This document shows, one piece after another, positions 7,553 to 14,917 of a stretch of DNA of 64,000 nucleotides. The notes under the pieces are model-generated. The model saw nothing but the letters and a program-made list of their open reading frames with translations, was not told the DNA's origin and ran no database searches. Position 1 is the stretch's first letter, and each line of letters begins with the position of its first letter. This DNA is from Bacillus sp. OV166. GTDB taxonomy: Bacteria > Bacillota > Bacilli > Bacillales > Cytobacillaceae. The stretch is taken from contig NZ_FXWM01000001.1 in assembly GCF_900177675.1 (NCBI RefSeq), forward strand, positions 3,667,001 through 3,731,000, written 5' to 3'. The translations under genes and the position numbers were made by a program.

Positions 7553-8392
7553 TTACCCAACTTTTATCCAATGATCTGGAATTCTTAAAGCAGATGGTAA
7601 TTTGGTAGTACTATCTCCCAATGCCGAATTGACTTGTGCTTGTGTGAGAAAGATACTTCCGGTGAGATCAGCACCACGTATATCAGCATCTCTAAAGTCT
7701 GCACCAATCAGATCTGTTACTCTCATATCAGATTTCCGGAGATCCGCAGCAATTAGCAACGCTCCTCTTAAATTAGCTCCCCTTAGGTCAACACCTTTTA
7801 ATTTTGCGCCAAAAAGGTCTTTCCCCCTTCTTATGTCTTTCTTAGGTGAAACTTTAGCACGGACAAGTTCACTAGTGCGGAGAAGTAAATCATTAACGAC
7901 CACTCGATGCGCTTGTACATTAAGCTCTATGATAGATTTTGGATTCAGATGGGTAAGATGCTCCGTTTCTTCTAGTACTGACTGCAAATCTTTATGGATA
8001 GGCTGTGCATCTTCTAAGCTAAGCGCTTCATTTAAGTAACAAAGCATCTCGTGAAGTTGTTGCATAATTGGAAATACATTAAACATTTCTTTAGCTATGG
8101 CTGGGTTATCCCGCCAATCCCTTCCATTGTATGTCACTTGTGATACCTTTTGACCTGCACCAAAGCATTCATATCCAACACAGCCTCTAAATCCTTCTTT
8201 TCTGAGATTTTTATGGATACCACAACGATAATCTGATTGTAAATTGGGACAAGGAGTACCTGCTTCTTTATCAAATGCAAAATCAGCCGATTTAGCATAG
8301 GGCAGCGCAACACAGCATAATCCAAAACAATTTTCACAGTCCGCACTAAATTTTTTAAGATTAGTGTTGTTTTCTTTTATTTGACTAGACAT
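7553..8392 (-). CDS. Cys-rich N-terminal domain plus pentapeptide-repeat protein
   Basis: A 279-residue protein with two parts. Residues about 19-75 carry a dense cysteine set (CENCFGLCC, then single cysteines in GTPCPNL, DYRCGIH, RGCVGYECFG) resembling the zinc/iron-chelating YkgJ-type domain. Residues about 195-255 are pentapeptide repeats of the A(D/N)LxG type (GVDLRGANLRGALL, GADFRDADIRGADLTG), which fold as a right-handed quadrilateral beta-helix. The middle is helical and unremarkable. The ATG at 8392 follows AAGGATGTGAAGGA. It stands alone. Pentapeptide proteins include topoisomerase protectors and regulators, but the repeat here is short and the role is unknown. A metal-dependent function is inference from the cysteines. 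Confidence 0.8.
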   Translation of the reverse strand: MSSQIKENNTNLKKFSADCENCFGLCCVALPYAKSADFAFDKEAGTPCPNLQSDYRCGIHKNLRKEGFRGCVGYECFGAGQKVSQVTYNGRDWRDNPAIAKEMFNVFPIMQQLHEMLCYLNEALSLEDAQPIHKDLQSVLEETEHLTHLNPKSIIELNVQAHRVVVNDLLLRTSELVRAKVSPKKDIRRGKDLFGAKLKGVDLRGANLRGALLIAADLRKSDMRVTDLIGADFRDADIRGADLTGSIFLTQAQVNSALGDSTTKLPSALRIPDHWIKVG

Positions 8393-8472
8393 TCCTTCAC
8401 ATCCTTTTATGTAAATCAGCTATTGCGCCAAGTTATTTATAAATCTTCTATACTTCTAATTAAACACAAAAT

Positions 8473-8501
8473 ACCCTCTTATCCGCAATAGATAAGAGGG
8501 T
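8473..8501 (-). terminator. Terminator after MFS gene
   Basis: ACCCTCTTATC and GATAAGAGGGT form an 11-bp perfect stem with a 7-nt loop, 19 bp past the stop codon of the minus-strand MFS gene. The following T-run is weak. Confidence 0.7.
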
Positions 8502-8519
8502 TTATGACCAATGAATCAT

Positions 8520-9725
8520 TCAGGAAAGTGCTTTTCTCTTTAGCGCCCTACTGTTTAAATTATTACCATTCCAAAAAGCCATACTGGTAGCAATTAATAA
8601 TAAGATACCTGTTACAATAAAAACACTTTGAACCGGGAACATTCCACCGAGGAACCCTCCAATCATCGGCCCAATCATCCCGCCTAGTTGGTTAGCAGTT
8701 TGATTCAAACTAAATGCTCTGCCACGGAAATCCTCTGGGGTCGACTTTACAACGAGCCCATTTAACGCTGGGAAGACTGCACAGAAAAATATCCCAAATA
8801 CAAAGCGAATGAACGAAAATCCCCAAATCTCACTAAATAAAACTTGAGCAATGGTTCCTAATCCGCCGCCCAATAACCCGATAAATAAAACACGATGAAA
8901 TCCAACTTTGTCCGCCCATTTCCCCCATATTGGAGCAAAAAGAGCACTAGCGATTCCAGGCAAAGAGAACACTACACCCGCTAATAATGAGGCATTTTCA
9001 GACGACCCACCCAGTTTCACGATATATAAGGGGAGCACGGGCTCAATCGTCATTACGGAACAACTAGTGAGAACAGTTAGAATAAGGACGAGTAAAAAAG
9101 GGCGATTGGACAACGCTACTTTAAAGTCAGTCTTAATAGAACCCCGAACCTTACTTGGAGTGAAATTTTCCTCAACTACCCAAAAAATGATGAGGAGGGT
9201 GGCAATGAAAACAATCATACCCGCAGTCGCAAAGGCCCAGCGATTTCCGACTAAATGAGATATCCCCCCACCTAACAAGGGACCAAGAATCGTTCCTGAT
9301 GCTGATGCGGTAGAAATCAAGGAAAGGGCATACCCTACCTTATTATTAGGAGTATTGGTCCCTATCAAAGCGATTGAACCAGGAATGAATCCACTAAGTA
9401 ATCCTTGCAAAATGCGCAGAACTAATATTTCATAGGGATTCGTAACAAAAGCCATTAACGTATAGATGACAAAGAGGACAAATCCTGCACGGATAATCAT
9501 CGGTTTTCTTCCATACTTATCTGCCATCCTCCCCCAAAACGGGGATGCAATCGCCCCTGCAAAAAAGGCGGAACTAAATAATAACCCTGACCATATTTCC
9601 GTATGTTCGTGCACACCAATTTGCAGAAGAAAAATTGGTAAAAAGGGAATGACCATAGAAAAGCTTGCGGCTGTAAAAAAGACCCCAACCCAAAGTACCC
9701 ATAAATTCCGCTTCCAGTTTAGCAT
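8520..9725 (-). CDS. MFS transporter, MdtG/multidrug-efflux type
   Basis: About 401 residues with 12 predicted helices. Motifs: SPFWGRMADKYGRKPMI (loop 2-3 signature, about 61-77), RILQGLLSGFIPGSIALIG (about 104-122), and a second-half signature APIWGKWADKVGFHRVL. The overall pattern fits the MdtG/Bmr-like DHA1 drug:H+ antiporters. The longest frame starts at TTG 9740, but GGAGATGG lies just upstream of the ATG at 9725, which is preferred. No adjacent regulator is seen. Substrate cannot be told from sequence. Confidence 0.85.
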   Translation of the reverse strand: MLNWKRNLWVLWVGVFFTAASFSMVIPFLPIFLLQIGVHEHTEIWSGLLFSSAFFAGAIASPFWGRMADKYGRKPMIIRAGFVLFVIYTLMAFVTNPYEILVLRILQGLLSGFIPGSIALIGTNTPNNKVGYALSLISTASASGTILGPLLGGGISHLVGNRWAFATAGMIVFIATLLIIFWVVEENFTPSKVRGSIKTDFKVALSNRPFLLVLILTVLTSCSVMTIEPVLPLYIVKLGGSSENASLLAGVVFSLPGIASALFAPIWGKWADKVGFHRVLFIGLLGGGLGTIAQVLFSEIWGFSFIRFVFGIFFCAVFPALNGLVVKSTPEDFRGRAFSLNQTANQLGGMIGPMIGGFLGGMFPVQSVFIVTGILLLIATSMAFWNGNNLNSRALKRKALS

Positions 9726-9890
9726 GCATTCCATCTCCAATGTTTGATCAAATTAGTACCAATTTTCTTCCTTACCAATGATCATTTTATTTTGGTTAAT
9801 AATAACATACTGTTCATTTATTTTCACTTCCGAAATATTTGTATACAGAAATATATGGATTCTATGAAAGAATAGCTTTTCTTTCTACCA

Positions 9891-9916
9891 CAAAAAAAAG
9901 ACCAGGATTCCTGATC
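9891..9916 (-). terminator. Terminator after TerC-family gene
   Basis: On the minus strand GATCAGG and CCTGGTC form a stem with a 3-nt loop, followed by eight T residues, 20 bp past the stop codon. Confidence 0.85.
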
Positions 9917-9936
9917 TTTTGAGCTTGATATTTTAA

Positions 9937-10668
9937 TTAAAGGGTTTTTTCTTTTCCGGAATTTTTCCTGACTGAATGAACCAGGAATGTACCTGAGAAT
10001 ACCGCAATTAATATGGAAAAGAAAACAAATTCATCTAATTGGTATCCAAATGCAGAAATGATCATTTTTATCGCGATTATCGCAATTAAGATAAACGCGG
10101 TAGTTTCTACTTCAGGAACCTTTTCAATCAATGTTAGGAATAGTTGAGCTACCCCTCGCATCATTAAAATCCCGATCACACCACCTAGAAAGAGAACCCA
10201 CTCTTGATTAGAAACTCCAAATGCCGCAATTACACTGTCCAAACTAAAGGCAATGTCCATTAACTCAACCGTTAACACGGTTCTCCAAAATCCCATTTTT
10301 TTATTTGGGACTTCATCTTCGCCTTCATTATTCTTGATAAAGTTTTGAATGACAATCCAAAGTAAGTAATGACCGCCTACAATTTTTATCCAACCAATAT
10401 TAATTAAAGTAACTCCTACACCTATTGCTAAAATTCGGAAAAGATACGCACCAAAAATACCGTAGAATAGGGCTTTCTTTCGTTGATCTTTAGGTAATTT
10501 TTTCACTAAAATAGCTAAAACAAGGGCGTTATCGGCAGATAATAGCCCTTCAAGAACAACAAGGGTCCCAATGACTCCCCAACTAGCTGGATTAGAAAAT
10601 ACCTTTTCAAATGCTTCTAGTGAAAAAAATGAACTATAGCTATTGATAATTTCCTGTAGAAATTCCAT
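9937..10668 (-). CDS. TerC-family integral membrane protein (YceF/YkoY-like)
   Basis: A 243-residue protein with about 7 helices. The acidic membrane motifs of the TerC family are present: EGLLSADNALVLAILVKKLP (about 40-59) in the first half and MDIAFSLDSVIAAFGVS (about 135-151) in the second. Homologues in B. subtilis (YceF, YkoY, MeeF/MeeY) export manganese or insert metals into secreted proteins. The ATG at 10668 follows GGGAGAAAA. No yybP-ykoY (Mn) riboswitch could be recognised upstream. Role in metal efflux or metalation is by family. Confidence 0.88.
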   Translation of the reverse strand: MEFLQEIINSYSSFFSLEAFEKVFSNPASWGVIGTLVVLEGLLSADNALVLAILVKKLPKDQRKKALFYGIFGAYLFRILAIGVGVTLINIGWIKIVGGHYLLWIVIQNFIKNNEGEDEVPNKKMGFWRTVLTVELMDIAFSLDSVIAAFGVSNQEWVLFLGGVIGILMMRGVAQLFLTLIEKVPEVETTAFILIAIIAIKMIISAFGYQLDEFVFFSILIAVFSGTFLVHSVRKNSGKEKTL

Positions 10669-10940
10669 TTTTTCTCCCTTTCCATTACTTTTTTTACTTT
10701 AAGCTTCTCAGTTCAAATTCTATACTTCCGGTGCTTGTCCCAATAAACAATCATTCACCCCATTGATGTTGTCCCTTTTCTCGCATCCTACTTTATATGT
10801 ATGTATAGCCCTGATATTAATGAACCAAAAACATCCCTAACTTTGAATGAGATTATATATTTTTACTATTTGATTGAAAAATGAGCAACAAAGGTACTAT
10901 CGCGGAAATGCCAAGCTAAATGTATAAATTTATCCTAATC
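10669..10940. other. Intergenic region upstream of TerC gene, no gene seen
   Basis: About 270 bp between the TerC start and the terminator at 10941. The minus strand has G/C patches (AAAAGGGAC, ATGGGGTG), but I could not fold these into the yybP-ykoY riboswitch consensus. No open frame with a ribosome site was found. Confidence 0.4.
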
Positions 10941-10972
10941 AAAAAGACGATTCGGTCCCGAATCGTCTTTTT
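10941..10972. terminator. Terminator after GNAT gene
   Basis: A near-perfect hairpin with AAAAAGACGATTCGG pairing with CCGAATCGTCTTTTT around a 2-nt centre. The T/A tracts on both sides make it potentially bidirectional. It lies just past the minus-strand GNAT gene. Confidence 0.88.
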
Positions 10973-11027
10973 TCATTCCTTTTTCTGTAAGTTTTTTTCT
11001 ATATAGTTAATTATATCACCGAAACAT

Positions 11028-11516
11028 TCATACTAATTTTTTACTCATGTTGTACCAAATCACTCCGCCATGGTGGGAGCTTGAAACACCATTGTTGAGG
11101 TATCCATGGTTTTCATAGAAGCGAATTAAGTCAGCTTTACAGGTGAGGGTCATCGTCTCACGATTTTTTTCACTTGCTTCTGTTTCTATATGTGCAAGTA
11201 ACGCTGATGCCACACCTCGTTTTTGAAAATACGGGGACACCGCTAATCCTAAAATACTTTGATGCCCGCCAGACACAGGGTTCTCCCTTATATCACTAAA
11301 GAGGTCATCTGTAATGTGTGCTTGATTAATGACAGGACCATTAACAAGACCAGCAATCACCCCCTCCTCTTCAGCTACAAAAAAACTATCTGAAATAAAT
11401 TGAATGCGCTTTTCAAATGCTTCCTTCGTCGCAGCCTCTTCTTTTGTAAAACAAAGATGTTCAATTACTATTAGTTCAGGTAAATCTTCCATTTTTACGT
11501 TTCGAATTTTTAACAT
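11028..11516 (-). CDS. GNAT-family N-acetyltransferase
   Basis: A 162-residue acetyltransferase. The acetyl-CoA binding motif A is LGLAVSPYFQKRGVASALL (about 89-107), with the pyrophosphate loop QKRGVA, and motif B RFYENHGYLN (about 131-140) follows. It resembles arylalkylamine-type small-molecule GNATs. It starts at ATG 11516 and lies between two terminated units, close to the right end of the TnpB element. Substrate unknown. Confidence 0.85.
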   Translation of the reverse strand: MLKIRNVKMEDLPELIVIEHLCFTKEEAATKEAFEKRIQFISDSFFVAEEEGVIAGLVNGPVINQAHITDDLFSDIRENPVSGGHQSILGLAVSPYFQKRGVASALLAHIETEASEKNRETMTLTCKADLIRFYENHGYLNNGVSSSHHGGVIWYNMSKKLV

Positions 11517-11583
11517 ATTAATTTATCCCTCTTCCTAAATGCCAAATGGCTCTGTGAATGCAGCTCCTTAGTTATTTTCGTTA

Positions 11584-11760
11584 TTGACTTCGCCCCATGG
11601 ATAAATCCAGGGGATTCTTTTTTAAACCTTCATCAAAGCCGCCTTTTGACCGTGGCCTCCAGGTCCTACTACTTCTCCAGTTCATTACGACATGTAGTAA
11701 AAACCACATACCGCAGCCCAATCATAGGCACTACGCCACTGCCCTTTTAGCCTCATTGTG
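11584..11760 (-). ncRNA. Predicted omega (right-end) RNA of TnpB
   Basis: TnpB nucleases use an RNA encoded by the 3' end of tnpB and the element right end, with the guide read from the flanking DNA. Here the scaffold would run from the last codons of tnpB through the hairpin at 11593-11613 to TCAA at 11584. The adjacent guide would be the minus-strand sequence TAACGAAAATAACTAAGGAG (11583-11564). Boundaries are inferred by analogy. Confidence 0.5.
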
Positions 11761-13020
11761 CGAGACAATAGGAGCTAAAAGGACTCGGCGATACTTTGTA
11801 TCTTCTATTTTAGGTAGTTCCCGATTTTTCGTAAGCTGTTTATTAACAGACTTGTCCAAAATATTCATGGCACCTACTACATCCCGATGTCCTTCCGCGT
11901 CGCACTGACAGCCGAAGTTTCGATTCCTTTGTTTGCGGAATTCCCCACATGACGGGCACGTGCCGGATGTATAGGACTCTTCCACTAGTTGGACTTTGAC
12001 CCCTCGAAGTTTTAATTTGTATTTTATCTTTTCAATTAATTGCCCAAAACTCCAATTGGACAATTGTTGACGAATTTCTTTACGGGTTTTCTTTTTCTTT
12101 TTCGTATTCTTTTGAACGCCATCCGGTGTTCCTATATTGAGTGTTTTAATTTGGTTTTCCACACACCAATCCGTGACCATTTTCGAAATAGAATGCAATA
12201 GATACTCCATTCTCCGCTCCAGTTTTTCTAAAAAACGGCGTTTACGCAAAATGAGGTTTTGCCTTTTATTCGAACCCGGCTTCCTCCGGGTAATCAGCTT
12301 CTGAAATTCTTTCAACCTTTTGTTTCTGTAGCGCTGTAACGAGCGAAGTTCTCTTCCTGTTACAATGAGGTGAATTTTCCCATTACTTAAAACGGCCGCA
12401 TGGATAATCCCTAAATCGCAGCCGGCTTCCTTTTTACCTTGAACCTGCTTTTGTTTTGGTACTTCCACTGCTAGATGCATCCAGTATTGGTTTTTGTGCC
12501 AAACGATTTCGGCACTTTTTATCGTATGGAAATCAATATGCTTCGGTTGAGGAATCACTAAGGGGGATTGTTGTTTCCCATTGCTAATCCTGAGCTTCTT
12601 ACCGGACAATGTAATCGCAGTTATTTTATATTTAACGGAAAAGAACTTTTTGTATTTCCAAGGGTACCGCCACTGTTTCTCACCTTTTGCCCGTAACTCC
12701 CTTGTTCTTTTGCAGGTTTCTTCATGTAATTCGATGATCGATTGAATCGTTTGCGAGTGTAATTTATGGGTGGTGGCATTGTACCATTGCTTTTTTTCAG
12801 ATGCACTTGTCCAAACTTTATATTCATCATATAGCCACCAATGGAGATCTAGGCAGTCATTCCACAGATTCGCTGCTTCCATACGTAGAGTATCGACTAA
12901 TCTTCCCTCCTCGCCGGTTAAACGGAGCGGAAATTTCCGAATGACAATATCTCCTTTCGATACTTTTTTCTTTTGTTCTTTCATGTTCTTTTTAGGGGGT
13001 TCCATTTCTTTTTTCAACAC
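11731..13020 (-). CDS. tnpB: TnpB RNA-guided nuclease with rearranged RuvC site
   Basis: A 429-residue IS605 OrfB/TnpB protein. RuvC-I aspartate is D202 (AGCDLGIIHAAVLSNG), the zinc ribbon has C355/C358 and C371/C373 (TCPSCG, CQC), and RuvC-III is GHRDVVGAMNIL (D380). The usual RuvC-II glutamate (as in IVIEDL) is absent: the strand reads TLNIGTPDGV (293-302). Two glutamates, E347/E348 in LVEESYTSGTC, occupy the position where an alternative glutamate has been described in Fanzor and related TnpB proteins. N-terminal part is Lys-rich and basic. Start ATG 13020 has only a weak upstream site; an internal Met (residue 6 or 13) is possible. The frame is intact, so it may be active. Confidence 0.88.
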   Translation of the reverse strand: MLKKEMEPPKKNMKEQKKKVSKGDIVIRKFPLRLTGEEGRLVDTLRMEAANLWNDCLDLHWWLYDEYKVWTSASEKKQWYNATTHKLHSQTIQSIIELHEETCKRTRELRAKGEKQWRYPWKYKKFFSVKYKITAITLSGKKLRISNGKQQSPLVIPQPKHIDFHTIKSAEIVWHKNQYWMHLAVEVPKQKQVQGKKEAGCDLGIIHAAVLSNGKIHLIVTGRELRSLQRYRNKRLKEFQKLITRRKPGSNKRQNLILRKRRFLEKLERRMEYLLHSISKMVTDWCVENQIKTLNIGTPDGVQKNTKKKKKTRKEIRQQLSNWSFGQLIEKIKYKLKLRGVKVQLVEESYTSGTCPSCGEFRKQRNRNFGCQCDAEGHRDVVGAMNILDKSVNKQLTKNRELPKIEDTKYRRVLLAPIVSHNEAKRAVA

Positions 13021-13176
13021 CTAACGGAACACTTGTTCTATATACTTATTATACTACTATGGAATAGGAATTGATAGTAAAAAGAAAAAAATATGGCTTA
13101 TATCCCCATTTCTGAAGAAAGGGGTTTTACGCCACTATTTGATAATTCTTACAGTATTATTTCTAGCATTACAAAA

Positions 13177-13199
13177 AGAGTGACAGTTTAAGCCACTCT
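13177..13199 (-). terminator. Terminator after second GNAT gene
   Basis: AGAGTG pairs with CACTCT with an 11-nt loop, followed on the minus strand by TTTTTG. It lies between the minus-strand GNAT gene and the TnpB element left end. Confidence 0.75.
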
Positions 13200-13241
13200 C
13201 AACTAATGATTATTAGATTTTATCTTGAATTTATTACTTTG

Positions 13242-13724
13242 TCATTCTGGATTGTAGAGCTTTTGCATGAAAAGTTTTAACTTAATATGATGTGTAGAAT
13301 TTTGATAACTGGTGCTTTTTGAAAATCCAAGCGAAGTATAAAACTGATCTGCGTCTTCAGTTTCTGTATGGAGAACTACTTCTTTAAAAGTTTTTCTTGC
13401 ATCAAAAAGAATCTTGTTTATTAAGAACCTCCCAATACCTTTTCTTCGATACTCTTTTAATACGTAAAATCTTCTTATGCGGCCTATTTGGGGATCATTT
13501 GCAAAAGGATCAATATTAATTCCTCCAATCGCAATTATTACACCCTCCTCATTGAAAACCCCATAAAAACCCTCACCTCTTTGATTAAATGTATTTTTAC
13601 CATTTATAAAATCATTAACCAACCTTTCGGTAAAACGAAACCCATTCTCATTGCTTTCTTTCATTAAAAGCGTTAAATCAATAGAAGCTAGGTTTGTTAT
13701 CTTCTCAATCCTAAAATCCAACAT
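13242..13724 (-). CDS. GNAT-family N-acetyltransferase
   Basis: About 160 residues. Motif A is PQIGRIRRFYVLKEYRRKGIGRFLI with the CoA loop RRKGIG; the C-terminal DQFYTSLGFSKS is motif B. ATG at 13724 (MLDFRIEKI) has AGGAGG 7 nt upstream and is preferred to the longer frame from 13760. The gene is alone and ends at a terminator. Substrate unknown. Confidence 0.83.
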   Translation of the reverse strand: MLDFRIEKITNLASIDLTLLMKESNENGFRFTERLVNDFINGKNTFNQRGEGFYGVFNEEGVIIAIGGINIDPFANDPQIGRIRRFYVLKEYRRKGIGRFLINKILFDARKTFKEVVLHTETEDADQFYTSLGFSKSTSYQNSTHHIKLKLFMQKLYNPE

Positions 13725-13996
13725 AATATCCTCCTGATTGTTAATTCCAAAAATGAACATTTCCTGGATAAATAGAGTTCTAAATACTATGCTGCGAATC
13801 CTTCCTAACTAACTGGATTCTTGCTTTGTGGAACAAAATGACGATGAACAAAAAAGACACTTACCTTCCTATTTTATTACAAAATTATTCCAGTAAAATG
13901 TTTTCAGCCTGAGTAAATAAATTTACCTAAGTGTCCTTTACGGGCTCGTCTTATTTACATACACTAAAACAATTCAACAGTTTGGGAGTGAAATAA

Positions 13997-14470
13997 ATGT
14001 ATTCTAACTTAGTTACAAATGTTAGAACAGCCTTGGCTTACACGGTACAGGCCATTCGATATGCCGATAGTGCCTTAATCCTTTTTTTAGAAATGTCCGC
14101 ATTTCCTTTACCACCGAATCCAATTAAAGTACAATTCTACCAAGATGTCGTCGATAATCTCACAGAGGCATATCTTGCCATGAAAGCTTTACCTTTCGAT
14201 ACTCATTTTCCTAGTGATCCCGTTTTTCCAAATGCCCCTATTGTTCCCCAAAGCCAAGATAACCAACACCTTATTCAACTATCCGATAACCGTATCTCAC
14301 TGGCATTAGATAAGACGGAAGATACCATTAACTACCTTGACCAAGCAATTCTGTTAAGCGGTAAAAATGATCGACTAAATGGGCAGCTCTTTTTCATTAA
14401 ACTAAGTTTAGAAGCCGCTCGAGACGCACTCGTTTCAGGTTTAAATGAACCGGATTTTGATAACCATTAA
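13997..14470 (+). CDS. Unknown helical protein, 157 residues
   Basis: I do not recognise this protein. It has two predicted helical stretches (about 1-75 and 90-150) around a proline-rich centre (PFDTHFPSDPVFPNAPIVPQ, about 68-87). No signal peptide or membrane anchor is evident. The ATG at 13997 follows GGGAGTGA with good spacing, and codon use is like the neighbours, so it is probably real. The 52-bp tandem repeat array starts within 10 bp of the stop codon, and no classical terminator separates them. Confidence 0.7.
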   Translation: MYSNLVTNVRTALAYTVQAIRYADSALILFLEMSAFPLPPNPIKVQFYQDVVDNLTEAYLAMKALPFDTHFPSDPVFPNAPIVPQSQDNQHLIQLSDNRISLALDKTEDTINYLDQAILLSGKNDRLNGQLFFIKLSLEAARDALVSGLNEPDFDNH

Positions 14471-14477
14471 TCTTTAC

Positions 14478-14676
14478 CGACGACTCTATTTTTCTATGTT
14501 GACGGGCACGATTAACCCCTAATTGTCAAAGTTGACTCCTTTTTTCTATGGTGGCGGGCACAATTAACCCTAATTGTTACCGTTGACTCCTTTTTCCTAT
14601 GGTGGCGGGCACAATTATCCTCTAATTGTTACCGTTGACTCCTTTTTTCTATGGTGACGGGCACAATTATCCTTTA
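14478..14676. repeat. 52-bp tandem repeat array A (about 3.8 copies)
   Basis: Units begin at about 14478, 14532, 14583 and 14635; the last spacings are 51 and 52 bp. The core of each unit reads TTGACTCC-T-run-CTATGGTGGCGGGCACAATTA, then TAATTGTTACCG. The first unit is the most diverged and the last is truncated. Each unit has ACCG followed 23 nt later by CGGGC, the same spacing as in array B near 41.7 kb. The region is not coding. Confidence 0.9.
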
Positions 14677-14722
14677 TGAAGGACATAGGTCTACGCTGAA
14701 GCTATAGATTTGTCCTTCATAA
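14674..14722. repeat. 12-bp perfect inverted repeat
   Basis: TTATGAAGGACA (14674-14685) and TGTCCTTCATAA (14711-14722) are perfect complements with a 25-nt loop and no T tract. It sits about 85 bp before the promoter of the BmpA gene. It may be an RNA hairpin from read-through or a DNA site; the role is unknown. Confidence 0.6.
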
Positions 14723-14807
14723 GTGCCGCTTAATGATGCTTTTAATTTCCCATTAATAATTCCTCCTTATTTTCCTACCAATTGAATGAAATGCCTTTAT
14801 ATATAGG

Positions 14808-14861
14808 TTGACCTAACTTCTGGCAGGATGTATAATCCAAACATAAGTTTAACCTTTAAAC
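14808..14861 (+). promoter_or_regulatory. Strong sigma-A promoter with operator-like palindrome
   Basis: TTGACC (14808-14813), a 17-bp spacer and TATAAT (14831-14836) form a near-consensus promoter for the BmpA-psuK-psuG unit. Immediately downstream, GTTTAA-CCT-TTAAAC (14847-14861) is a perfect 6-bp palindrome at about the transcription start, where a repressor could act. The palindrome as operator is inference. Confidence 0.75.
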
Positions 14862-14917
14862 AAAAGTTTATAAGGCCGTTTTTCTAACCGAACAAACATC
14901 ATAAGGGGGTACATATT

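Larger units (their letters stand above)
11584..13150 (-). mobile_element. IS200/IS605-type (IS1341-like) TnpB-only element
   Basis: A tnpB gene without tnpA, flanked by two short imperfect hairpins. The one at 11593-11613 reads CCCC-A-TGGAT-AA-ATCCA-GGGG. The one at 13104-13124 reads CCCC-A-TTTCT-GA-AGAAA-GGGG. Both have a 4-bp lower stem, a single unpaired A, a 5-bp upper stem and a 2-nt loop, as expected of IS200/IS605 left and right ends recognised by a TnpA supplied in trans. The right end most likely stops at TCAA (minus strand, 11587-11584). The left limit, about 13130-13160, is approximate because no target comparison is possible. Confidence 0.8.

Noticed and set aside
10679..10940. 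Possible yybP-ykoY (manganese) riboswitch before the TerC gene
   Set aside because: G-rich blocks exist on the minus strand but the conserved helix sequences could not be identified.
13768..13950. Distant inverted pair GACACTTA/TAAGTGTC
   Set aside because: Arms are short and about 65 bp apart; no supporting context.
14674..14917. Purine riboswitch before the BmpA gene
   Set aside because: The inverted repeat lies upstream of the promoter and the aptamer core sequence is absent.
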